In this document: positions 7,355 to 13,352 of the stretch, piece by piece
Layout of the letters: every line of letters begins with the position of its first letter
Numbering within the stretch: position 1 is the stretch's first letter
IMG/VR virus record: IMGVR_UViG_3300028573_000029
Location: 1-40,769 of that record
Length of the DNA stretch: 40,769 bases
DNA from: a virus
Strand: one strand, 5' to 3'
Translations under genes and position numbers: made by a program
The notes under the pieces: generated by a model
What the model was told of the DNA's origin: nothing
Seen by the model: only the letters and a program-made list of their open reading frames with translations
Databases searched by the model: none

Positions 7355-7446
7355 GCGAACAGCCTTGCCAGCGCCCACAGCGCCGCGCCGTTCACCACCA
7401 CCGCGGCAATGAGGATGACGACGACCCAGAACATCGCCTCGATCAT
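7351..7446 (-). CDS. 31-aa single-pass membrane microprotein
   Basis: A 31-codon frame beginning MIEAMFWVVVILIAAVVV and ending ALARLFA. Residues 5-26 form one strongly hydrophobic helix. Both ends are coupled: its ATG overlaps the stop of the Cro-like gene (ATGA at 7443-7446), and its stop overlaps the start of the next gene (ATGA at 7351-7354). That double overlap is good evidence of translation despite the small size. Function is unknown; small early phage membrane peptides can act in exclusion or host modulation. Confidence 0.7.
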   Translation of the reverse strand: MIEAMFWVVVILIAAVVVNGAALWALARLFA

Positions 7447-7721
7447 GCTTTCCCCCCGCTGTTGAAAATTTCCATCTGCCGGCCGCCGCCTGAGCGTTCG
7501 ACCTCGCGCAGATGCCGGCGGACCTTGTCTTCCTGGCGCTCCAGCGCGCCGAGCAGCTTGTTCAATGTGGAGCGCCGCGTGTCGGTCTCGCCCTTGGCGC
7601 CCTTATAGGCGGTGGTCGGGTCGACGCCGGCCTTGCGCGCCAAATCCTTGAGGCTGAGGTTGATCGCCTCCGCGCGGGCCTTGATATGGTCAATTCCAAC
7701 GATTGGTAGCATAATAGCCAC
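7443..7721 (-). CDS. Cro-like transcription regulator
   Basis: A 92-aa protein from GTG 7721, or 89 aa from ATG 7712. An HTH lies in residues about 18-50 (NLSLKDLARKAGVDPTTAYK), followed by a basic helix (LERQEDKVRRHLREVE). It is the first gene of the leftward early operon and diverges from the repressor across a 106-bp operator region, exactly the position of Cro. It probably binds the GGTAG/CTACC sites to shut off the repressor. No Shine-Dalgarno separates the two candidate starts. Confidence 0.8.
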   Translation of the reverse strand: MAIMLPIVGIDHIKARAEAINLSLKDLARKAGVDPTTAYKGAKGETDTRRSTLNKLLGALERQEDKVRRHLREVERSGGGRQMEIFNSGGKA

Positions 7722-7827
7722 CGAAATCTGATTTGCGGAGTAGCGTCAAGTGGAATTGTTACCCGATGCGGTAGCGCGCGACGTATTCCATACTACCGGT
7801 AGGGTGTTCTCTACCGAGGAAAGTGTT
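7705..7827. promoter_or_regulatory. Immunity switch region with GGTAG/CTACC operators
   Basis: Between the divergent Cro-like and repressor genes, GGTAG occurs at 7705-7709 and 7770-7774, a perfect palindrome CTACCGGTAG at 7793-7802, and CTACC at 7811-7815. These are likely shared operators. No promoter of textbook quality is visible in either direction: TTGACG exists on the minus strand (7744-7749) but has a poor -10. Promoter positions are therefore left open. Confidence 0.55.
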
Positions 7828-8463
7828 TTGGCTGCCGACCGCTCGGTCGCTCAATTGCATCAGGACTGGCTCAAGAGCTTGCCCGAGCTCACCGGCAAGC
7901 CTCTCAGCAGGATCGCCGATGAGCTCGGCATCGCGCGGACCACCTTGACCAAAAAAGCCAAGGCGAAGCATGCCAACGGCACGCTGAACGCTGCGACCAT
8001 CGACAAGATCGTCAATTTCCACCGGGTCGCCGGGCCGGGCGGCCATCCGACGCCGATCGGCGTGCCGGCGCGAAGCTTCGCCGAAGATGCCGCGCCCTAC
8101 GAGGCGCAGTCAGGCAATAGCTCGCTGGAACGTGCGCTGGTGAGCCTAATCGCCGGACGCAAGGGCATCGACCCCTGGACGCTCAAGACGCGGGCGCTGG
8201 AGGGCGCGGGCTTCCTGCCCGGCGACATCGTGCTGGTCGACCTGAACGCTTCTCCACGGCCGGGAGAAGCCGTTTGCGCGCAGGTTTACGATTGGGCGAA
8301 GATGAAGGCCGAAACGGTCATGCGAGTATATCAGCCGGCTGGCGGCGTCGAATTGCTGCTCGCCCATTCGACCGATCCGGCGTTCGCCGAGCCGCTGGTG
8401 GTCGACGGCGAGCGCGTGGCGATCAAGGGCGTGCTGCTACCGCACCGCCTACGCCAACCCTAG
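7828..8463 (+). CDS. Phage repressor, HTH plus S24-like fold without catalytic serine
   Basis: A 211-aa repressor. The N-terminal HTH is at residues about 19-40 (PLSRIADELGIARTTLTKKA). The C-terminal LexA/CI-type fold is at about 110-205 (GFLPGDIVLVDLNASPRPGE). In LexA-type peptidases the first strand reads GDSM before the PGD motif; here it is RALEGAGFLPGD, so the serine nucleophile is missing while lysines (AKMKAE) remain. Start TTG 7828 is chosen because GAGGAAA lies five bases upstream; GTG 7750 would place the CTACCGGTAG operator inside the gene. Confidence 0.8.
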   Translation: MAADRSVAQLHQDWLKSLPELTGKPLSRIADELGIARTTLTKKAKAKHANGTLNAATIDKIVNFHRVAGPGGHPTPIGVPARSFAEDAAPYEAQSGNSSLERALVSLIAGRKGIDPWTLKTRALEGAGFLPGDIVLVDLNASPRPGEAVCAQVYDWAKMKAETVMRVYQPAGGVELLLAHSTDPAFAEPLVVDGERVAIKGVLLPHRLRQP

Positions 8464-8684
8464 CCGAGCCTCGCGTAGATCCAAATCAAGGCGAATGCGA
8501 TTGCGGCGCCGATCACCGCGCCGATCAAGGCGCCGGCGATCGCGAAATGGATGCGCCGCTTGATGGCATAACGCTCATGCGCGAGATCGCCCAACCGCCG
8601 ACCAGTTCGGCGCCATTGCCACCAGGCCCCGATCACGGCTGCTAAAGGCACCCACCACGAGGCATCGCTGATGATTTCGCGCAT
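8460..8684 (-). CDS. Two-pass small membrane protein
   Basis: A 74-aa protein with hydrophobic helices at about 9-24 (SWWVPLAAVIGAWWQW) and 46-70 (HFAIAGALIGAVIGAAIAFA), joined by a basic loop (RRTGRRLGDLAHERYAIKRR). Its stop overlaps the repressor stop tail to tail (CTAG). It is transcribed away from the parS-like palindrome and towards the repressor, so it may be antisense to it. Next to a repressor, such a protein is a candidate superinfection-exclusion factor; that is inference from position and topology. Confidence 0.65.
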   Translation of the reverse strand: MREIISDASWWVPLAAVIGAWWQWRRTGRRLGDLAHERYAIKRRIHFAIAGALIGAVIGAAIAFALIWIYARLG

Positions 8685-8709
8685 CGTCGAAGCTTGACAC
8701 CGGCGGCGC

Positions 8710-8727
8710 TTGTTTCACATGAAACAA
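8710..8727. promoter_or_regulatory. parS-like 18-bp palindrome
   Basis: TTGTTTCACATGAAACAA is an inverted repeat with 8-bp arms and a 2-base centre. Its inner 16 bases differ by one base from the bacterial chromosomal parS consensus TGTTTCACGTGAAACA. It lies in the divergent region between a membrane protein gene and the integration module. It could recruit host ParB, or be an operator for a phage regulator. Confidence 0.55.
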
Positions 8728-8765
8728 ATCTCCACTCCACAAGTGGCGTTTATGACACCGAACGG

Positions 8766-8794
8766 TTGATTTTTTACCCGACGCAGTTTATAGC
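8766..8794 (+). promoter_or_regulatory. Promoter for the integration module
   Basis: TTGATT (8766-8771), a 17-nt spacer and TATAGC (8789-8794) place a transcription start near 8801. That is 27 bases ahead of the ATG at 8828, with a GGAGG ribosome site between. It would drive the small gene at 8828, xis, the membrane peptide and int. The parS-like palindrome lies about 40 bases upstream of the -35. Confidence 0.6.
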
Positions 8795-8827
8795 CGCTTC
8801 GTGACCAACCATCACGGAGGGCATCAG

Positions 8828-9022
8828 ATGGGCGCCGGCGGCTCGAAGCGACCGAAGGTTTCGACCCCGCCGGCGCGTCCCTCCCGGATCGAAAGCATCG
8901 ACGTCGCGATCGTCGCGACCGCCCGTTTCTCCGATGGCCTTTCGATCAGCGTCGAGCGCGAAGATTTCGTCGCCGCGTATGACGCCATTCTTGTCGCGGC
9001 GCGCCGCGAATACGGGCCATGA
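8828..9022 (+). CDS. Small hypothetical protein preceding xis
   Basis: A 64-aa protein with a basic, proline-rich N-terminus and a short beta-alpha region (IESIDVAIVATARFSDGLSI, then FVAAYDAILVAARREYG). No function is recognised. GGAGG at 8816-8820 sits seven bases before ATG 8828, which is preferred over GTG 8801. Its stop overlaps the xis start as ATGA. Confidence 0.7.
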   Translation: MGAGGSKRPKVSTPPARPSRIESIDVAIVATARFSDGLSISVEREDFVAAYDAILVAARREYGP

Positions 9023-9291
9023 GCCATCGCCCCTACACCACGGCCGACGTCGCCGCGTTGCTCGGCGTTTCGGTCGACCGCTTCAACCGCTCCTATGCGC
9101 GGCGCGTGCGCGACGACGGCATGCCGCCGGCGCTGTCATCGTTCGGGCCGCGACGGTTCGCGCGGCGGCCGTTCGACGCCTGGCTCAATCGCGCCCGCGC
9201 GCTCGACCAGGCGCCGGCCAACGATGCCGAGGAATTATTGTCGCCGGATTGGACGCGCGTGCTGGCGGATGCCTACGGGGCGGGGCGATGA
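9019..9291 (+). CDS. xis: Excisionase-like MerR-type HTH protein
   Basis: A 90-aa protein. YTTADVAALLGVSVDRFNRS forms an AlpA/MerR-type winged HTH, and PRRFARRPFDAWL matches the wing and second helix of excisionase-family proteins. It lies just upstream of int in the same transcript, with only a membrane peptide gene between, as expected for a recombination directionality factor. It may bend attachment-site DNA and tip Int toward excision. Coupled by ATGA on both sides. Confidence 0.7.
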   Translation: MSHRPYTTADVAALLGVSVDRFNRSYARRVRDDGMPPALSSFGPRRFARRPFDAWLNRARALDQAPANDAEELLSPDWTRVLADAYGAGR

Positions 9292-9389
9292 TCGTCGCCA
9301 TCGCCATCGCGTTTTTGCTCGGGCTGTGGCTCGGCGCGATCGGCGGATACTTCGCCCGCGGGCTCGCCAAGGCCAGCAGTTCGCACTAG
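9288..9389 (+). CDS. 33-aa single-pass membrane microprotein
   Basis: A 33-codon frame starting MIVAIAIAFLLGLWLGAIGG, then YFARGLAKASSSH. One hydrophobic helix with a glycine-zipper look is followed by a basic tail. The ATG overlaps the xis stop (ATGA), supporting translation. It ends 34 bases before int. It is the second such membrane microprotein in this genome; the two are not obviously related in sequence. Function is unknown. Confidence 0.65.
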   Translation: MIVAIAIAFLLGLWLGAIGGYFARGLAKASSSH

Positions 9390-9423
9390 ACTTCCAGCCT
9401 GCCCTGCGGAACGGGGAGCAAAA

Positions 9424-10695
9424 ATGGCCAATCTCAAAATACCCTATGTCGCGCTGCGCGATGGTCGCCCGCGTTTCATTCCGAGCGCGCGTGAGCGCAA
9501 GCTCGGCTTTCGCGGCGAGGATCTTAAGCACCCGGACGGCCGCTGGTTCTCGCTCGACGAGGCGCGGGAATTTGCCGAGCGGCGGCTCGAAGCGATCAAG
9601 CAGGCGCGGCTCACCGGCAAAAAATTCAAGCCGCCGGCGGTGACGCGCAGCGGTGGCAGCGTCGGCGATCTGCTCGACGACTGGCTCGCGGCGCTCAAGG
9701 CCGACACCGATCCGACGACGGCGCTGTCGCCGGACAGCATCAGGTCATACGAGAAAGCCGCGAACGCGATCCGCTGGAAACCGGAAAGCCGCGGGCAGCG
9801 CAAGACGCGCATCGGCAAGGAGCGCGCCGCCGAAACACTCGGTCTCGACGCGCCGGCGCGCGCGGCCGAACCATTTGCTGCCGCTCCGGTCGCTGCGATC
9901 GACAAGATCGCGCTCAATGATTTCTTCCTTTATCTAAAAAAGGCCCGCGGCCATCACATGGCGCAGGCGGCGATCGCGGCGTTCTCGGCGGCGTACACCT
10001 GGGGCGGCCTCGATCGCCGCTGGCGGCTCGGCGCCAACCCGCGGCATCAGATCGAACTGCCGCGGCCCGAAGGGCGCATCGTGATCTATTCCGACGCCGA
10101 GATCCGCGCGCTGCTCGAAGCCGCCGACGCGATGGAGCGGTCCTCGATCGGCGACGCCGTCATGCTCGGCCTGTTCACCGCGCAGCGCCAGCGCGATCGC
10201 GTGTTCCTCAAAGACGAGGGCCTGGTCGATGGCCGCCGCCACTTCCGGCAGACCAAAACAAAAAAACTGGTCGCGGTGAAAGACGCGCCGCAGCTCGCCG
10301 CCAGGCTCGCCGAGGCGCGCGTCCGCACCGCGGCGATGGCGCTCAAGTTCGGCCACAAGGCAGAGCAGCGGCCGGCGACCATCATCGTCGATGAGCGAAC
10401 CGGCGATACCTACAAGCAGGACACCTATCGTCACGCCTTCGCCGAGGTCCGCGCCACCGCGGCCGCGGCGTTGCCGAGCCTCCTTGGCAAGCGCGATCAG
10501 GATCTCCGCGACACCGCGGTCACCTGGCTGGCGCGCGCCGGCTGCACCTTGCTGGAGATCTGCGCGATCTCCGGCCACTCGCCGCGCTCGGCGCAGACCA
10601 TCATCAAGCATTATCTTGGCTCGCAGGCCGAGCTCGCCGACGCCGGCGTCGACAAGCTGGTGGCCTGGATGGCGCGCGAGGGGATTGCGGTGTGA
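9424..10695 (+). CDS. int: Tyrosine integrase
   Basis: A 423-aa tyrosine recombinase. The N-terminal 1-70 is an arm-type binding domain (RDGRPRFIPSARERKLGF, HPDGRW). The core-binding region is about 78-200 and the catalytic domain about 220-423. Catalytic residues seen are Arg in AQRQRD (R255 or R257), the hairpin lysines near 278-281, DLR (360-362), GHS with H385, and Tyr Y397 in IIKHYLG. The usual HxxR is QDLR here. GGGGAG lies seven bases before ATG 9424. Integration most likely occurs at a tRNA gene, given the tRNA-like attP at 11757-11802. Confidence 0.93.
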   Translation: MANLKIPYVALRDGRPRFIPSARERKLGFRGEDLKHPDGRWFSLDEAREFAERRLEAIKQARLTGKKFKPPAVTRSGGSVGDLLDDWLAALKADTDPTTALSPDSIRSYEKAANAIRWKPESRGQRKTRIGKERAAETLGLDAPARAAEPFAAAPVAAIDKIALNDFFLYLKKARGHHMAQAAIAAFSAAYTWGGLDRRWRLGANPRHQIELPRPEGRIVIYSDAEIRALLEAADAMERSSIGDAVMLGLFTAQRQRDRVFLKDEGLVDGRRHFRQTKTKKLVAVKDAPQLAARLAEARVRTAAMALKFGHKAEQRPATIIVDERTGDTYKQDTYRHAFAEVRATAAAALPSLLGKRDQDLRDTAVTWLARAGCTLLEICAISGHSPRSAQTIIKHYLGSQAELADAGVDKLVAWMAREGIAV

Positions 10696-10944
10696 GCTTG
10701 ACAAATCGCCGGCACGCGCTCAGTTTTTGCAACGGAGCTTGACAACTCCAAATCACAGGGCGGGTGCCGGGCTTCCCGAAAGGCCCAACTTCCGTCACTA
10801 AACATCCGGGGTCCGCGCGCGTATGTCCAGGGCGTAAGCCTAAAGGCGCACGGGCACTTCTCTGTGAGTGTTGTCAAGCCCCGGAGCCGTTGCGGTTTGA
10901 CAACGCAGCGTCTCTGCAACCGCCAGCACAGAGGACGCGCAGCT
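10696..10944. repeat. Gene-free stretch with four TTGACAA sites
   Basis: No gene is supported in these 249 bases. TTGACAA occurs at 10698-10704, 10739-10745 and 10897-10903, and in inverse orientation at 10871-10877, mostly inside GCTTGACAAC. None has a matching -10 at the right distance, so they are unlikely to be promoters. They may be protein-binding sites, for example Int/Xis arm sites, or related to the TTGACAA core of the origin iterons. Confidence 0.5.
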
Positions 10945-11169
10945 ATGCCCGTCATTCCGTTTCCGCAACGAATACATGAAAAACTTGGGGAGCTTGAGTG
11001 CCTCCTGGTCGAAATCGAAGCGATCTCCGAAACGCTCGAATTGATCGACCAGGTACCGCCGAGCGGCCGCCAGCGCCGCCTTTGGGAAAACTGCATCGTT
11101 ATGCTTCACGGCTATGTCGCTAGGAACGCCGCGAAGGCGACGGAGCTTTGCGAGGATCTAAGGACGTGA
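10945..11169 (+). CDS. Small helical protein upstream of the GIY-YIG fusion
   Basis: A 74-aa protein, all helical (KLGELECLLVEIEAISETLE suggests a short coiled coil). No known domain. GAGGA lies nine bases before ATG 10945, which is preferred to an earlier ATG at 10864 that lies within the TTGACAA region. Its stop overlaps the next gene's GTG (GTGA), so the two are made together; it may partner the fusion protein. Confidence 0.65.
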   Translation: MPVIPFPQRIHEKLGELECLLVEIEAISETLELIDQVPPSGRQRRLWENCIVMLHGYVARNAAKATELCEDLRT

Positions 11170-11714
11170 CGTTGCGCTACATCACATGGCGTGCCGGGCG
11201 CCCGCGTTTCAATCCGTCATCGCGCGAGCGGGCGCTCGGCTTTAAAAGCCACGACCTAAAATATCCCGACGGCAGGTGGCTCACCTACGAAGAGGCCCAA
11301 GCCTACGGCGAAGCCATCTACACCGAGATCATTGCGAAGCGCGCAGAAAAGACGGGCAAAAAAATCGGCCACCGAGCGCGACCGAAACTCCAAAGCATCG
11401 ACCGCGGCGGCTACGTCTATTTTATGTTTTGCGGAGACGAAGTGAAGATCGGTTACTCGCTCGCGCCAATTCGACGGCAGGCCCAACTCATGACGGCCCT
11501 GCCGCGCGAACCGGACACCTTTTTTATGCGACGCGGTACGCGCGCACACGAGCGAGCAGCGCATCGCGAGCTTGCTCAATGGCGCGTTCGCGGCGAGTGG
11601 TTTCGACGAGTACCCGAACTCATCGCGCACGTGCAGCGATTGATGGATGATGACACGCCGCCGACGCCAGCGAACGTCTGGAAACGCCGTGACGAGGACA
11701 AAGCCGCCTCGTAA
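11166..11714 (+). CDS. Integrase N-terminal-like domain fused to GIY-YIG nuclease domain
   Basis: A 182-aa protein. Residues 1-66 align with the first 67 residues of the integrase in this same genome (GRPRF, RER.LGF, DLK.PDGRW; about 26 of 44 identical by eye). Residues 80-160 are a T5orf172/MUG113-type GIY-YIG domain: GYVYF (82-86), KIGYS (94-98), E129 and H133 in HERAAH, GEWF (143-146). The start GTG 11166 is fixed by overlap with the previous stop. Located between int and attP, the protein probably targets arm-type DNA sites for cutting. Biological role is unknown. Confidence 0.8.
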   Translation: MTLRYITWRAGRPRFNPSSRERALGFKSHDLKYPDGRWLTYEEAQAYGEAIYTEIIAKRAEKTGKKIGHRARPKLQSIDRGGYVYFMFCGDEVKIGYSLAPIRRQAQLMTALPREPDTFFMRRGTRAHERAAHRELAQWRVRGEWFRRVPELIAHVQRLMDDDTPPTPANVWKRRDEDKAAS

Positions 11715-11756
11715 AACGTCAACAATTTTGGGTAGTTAACATAAAAAATCGAGGTA

Positions 11757-11802
11757 TCTCTTAATCAGCGGGTCCTAGGTTCGAGCCCTAGTGCGCCCAC
11801 CA
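11757..11802 (+). other. attP: attP core: 3' half of a tRNA gene, probably tRNA-Lys
   Basis: From the anticodon loop onward the sequence reads as a tRNA: TTAATCAGCGGGTCC, then a T arm CTAGG-TTCGAGC-CCTAG, then acceptor strand TGCGCCC, discriminator A and CCA. The 5' half is absent, so this is not a functional gene but the phage copy of the tRNA 3' end that restores the host gene after integration. The anticodon-stem sequence fits tRNA-Lys best. The exact left edge of the core is uncertain by a few bases. Confidence 0.85.
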
Positions 11803-11840
11803 AACAAAATCAAAGGCTTGAGGCGGAACGATCGGGGAAC

Positions 11841-11893
11841 GTGAGACATCCGTGAGACTAGTCTCACGGATTTTGTGTCTCACGGTGTCTCAC
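11841..11893. repeat. GTGAGAC/GTCTCAC inverted repeats beside attP
   Basis: GTGAGAC at 11841-11847 and 11852-11858, and GTCTCAC at 11861-11867, 11877-11883 and 11887-11893. The central pair forms the perfect 20-bp palindrome CCGTGAGACTAGTCTCACGG (11850-11869). Lying 40-90 bases from the tRNA-like core, these are likely Int or Xis arm-type sites. As a stem-loop between convergent genes they might also terminate transcription. Confidence 0.65.
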
Positions 11894-11903
11894 GGCCGCC
11901 GCT

Positions 11904-12206
11904 TCACTTACCGAGCACTGCCTTGAAGCCGAGCCAGAGGGCGCCGGAGACGCCGCCAAGTAGCAAGGTGAAGAAAGCGATCATGCCGGCGCCGGAGGCC
12001 TGCTGCACCGCCTTGCGCCAGGCGCGCAGGTAGACGAGGTCGGCGCGAAATTCTTTCTGGTCATCTTCCTGGATGCCGAAGCCGACGAGGATCTGCGAGA
12101 TCGCCTTGAGCACGAGATCGTCGACCACGACCTGACGGAGCTCAGATGCGACCTCGCGCGCCACCTGGCGCGCGAGACGTTCGAATTCGTCTGGCTCCAG
12201 CGCCAT
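11904..12206 (-). CDS. Small C-terminally anchored protein of the lysis region
   Basis: A 100-aa protein. Residues 1-70 are a charged helical cytoplasmic part (ARQVAREVASELRQVVVDDL, DDQKEFRADLVYLRAWR). One membrane helix lies at about 74-95 (GMIAFFTLLLGGVSGALWLG). The layout resembles small phage proteins found next to holins and lysins. It is the last gene of the late leftward operon. A holin accessory role is inferred from location. Confidence 0.65.
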   Translation of the reverse strand: MALEPDEFERLARQVAREVASELRQVVVDDLVLKAISQILVGFGIQEDDQKEFRADLVYLRAWRKAVQQASGAGMIAFFTLLLGGVSGALWLGFKAVLGK

Positions 12207-12213
12207 CCGAATT

Positions 12214-13071
12214 TTATTTCGGCAGCGCGGCCGCGACGACCGCCGGCAGCGCCGTGGCGCCGGTCAGCATCGTTTGCAGGCCGGCGAGGATCGTCGCGGT
12301 TCCCGCCGGGCCGGTGGCGATGGCGCCGACGAGGGCGGTCCCGCCGGCGATGAAGGTGGCGTTGATCTTGTTGATCAGCGGCGCGCAGGCGACATTGAGC
12401 TGGTCGAGCGTGCCGTTCGGCGTCAGCCAGTTTGCCAGCAACAACTGGTCGTCGAGTGCCTTTTGGATCGCGCTGGCGACGCCGGACGTGCCGGGCACGA
12501 GCGATGACGCGGACGAGGGGCTCGCCTTCACGATGCCGAGCAGGAACGTCCAGCACGGAATGGACGTGATGTTCGGCGGCGTCTGCGCGTTGGCGTCATC
12601 GAGCGCCGCCTGTAGATCCGTGGCGCTGAACTGGCGCAGCCAGGACAGGGGGTCTAGCATCTTCTGCGCCGCCGCCGCGGGCTTGGCCGGTGCCGGCGCT
12701 ATGCCGATTTTCTTGAAGGTGATTTGTTGCTGCGCGCGCGCTGGCACAGGAAGCGACACCGCGAACGCCACCGCGATCGCGACGACGAGGAAGGCGAGCA
12801 GCGCCTTGACGCCGCCAAGCGGGGGCAGGGGTTTGTCGGCCTGGCCGGGATGCACGCCCTTGAGCTTGGCGAGCTCGGCGTCGACCAGCACCGTGCCATA
12901 GCGGTTCCAACCCTCGTAGAGAACTTCGGCGAGCACCATGCAGGCGCCGACGAAAGTCTCGGTGGTGACGCCGGTGCCGGCGAACAGTCCCTTGGTCGCG
13001 AGCCAGGTGCCGGCGATGGTGAAAACGCGGCGCGCGGCAAGCGCCAGCAAAGGCTTCAACGTGTCGCTCAT
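12214..13071 (-). CDS. Holin-like membrane protein with long C-terminal domain
   Basis: A 285-aa protein. Residues 1-60 resemble the small holin-like proteins of rhizobial phages (AARRVFTIAGTWLATKGLFA, then FVGACMVLAEVLYEGWNRYG). A second hydrophobic segment ending in a signal-like ARAQ lies at about 84-113. The remaining 170 residues are Ala-rich, contain two cysteines, and end in another hydrophobic stretch (FIAGGTALVGAIATG). The C-terminal part is unlike an ordinary holin, so this may be a fusion. AGAGGATC seven bases upstream supports ATG 13071; a longer 626-aa frame upstream covers the lysin in another frame. Confidence 0.6.
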   Translation of the reverse strand: MSDTLKPLLALAARRVFTIAGTWLATKGLFAGTGVTTETFVGACMVLAEVLYEGWNRYGTVLVDAELAKLKGVHPGQADKPLPPLGGVKALLAFLVVAIAVAFAVSLPVPARAQQQITFKKIGIAPAPAKPAAAAQKMLDPLSWLRQFSATDLQAALDDANAQTPPNITSIPCWTFLLGIVKASPSSASSLVPGTSGVASAIQKALDDQLLLANWLTPNGTLDQLNVACAPLINKINATFIAGGTALVGAIATGPAGTATILAGLQTMLTGATALPAVVAAALPK

Positions 13072-13082
13072 ATTTGATCCTC

Positions 13083-13352
13083 TCAGTTCAGCAAAAACGG
13101 CAGCACGAGCGCGCCGGTCGAGATCGAGCCGGCTGGGCACCAGTGCCAGAAGAAATGAACGGCGAGGCCGCCAGCGAACATTCCCATGATGAAGATCGAG
13201 AGCGGCCACTTGCTGCCGATCGTGTAGACGGCATGCGAAAGCGTATTCGCCCGATCGGGATGATTGAGCGCCTTGGTCTCGAAGATGGAAAAGAATGCGA
13301 TGGCGCCGAGCGCGCCAAGGATCCACGGCAGATCGCCGGCAAGCTCGGTCAT
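13083..13352 (-). CDS. Putative holin
   Basis: An 89-aa protein with two membrane helices, about 9-26 (PWILGALGAIAFFSIFETKA) and 49-70 (WPLSIFIMGMFAGGLAVHFF), and a short hydrophobic C-terminus. Size, topology and position directly after the endolysin gene (ATGA overlap) fit a class II-type holin. No sequence motif can prove it. Confidence 0.65.
   Translation of the reverse strand: MTELAGDLPWILGALGAIAFFSIFETKALNHPDRANTLSHAVYTIGSKWPLSIFIMGMFAGGLAVHFFWHWCPAGSISTGALVLPFLLN

Noticed and set aside
7750-7827. Longer repressor start at GTG 7750
   Set aside because: It would place the CTACCGGTAG operator inside the gene and lacks a ribosome site; TTG 7828 has GAGGAAA at the right distance.
10698-10903. 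TTGACA boxes as promoters after int
   Set aside because: None has a plausible -10 hexamer at 16-18 bases, so they are treated as possible binding sites.
11757-11802. Complete tRNA gene
   Set aside because: Only the anticodon-loop-to-CCA half is present; no D arm or 5' acceptor strand precedes it.
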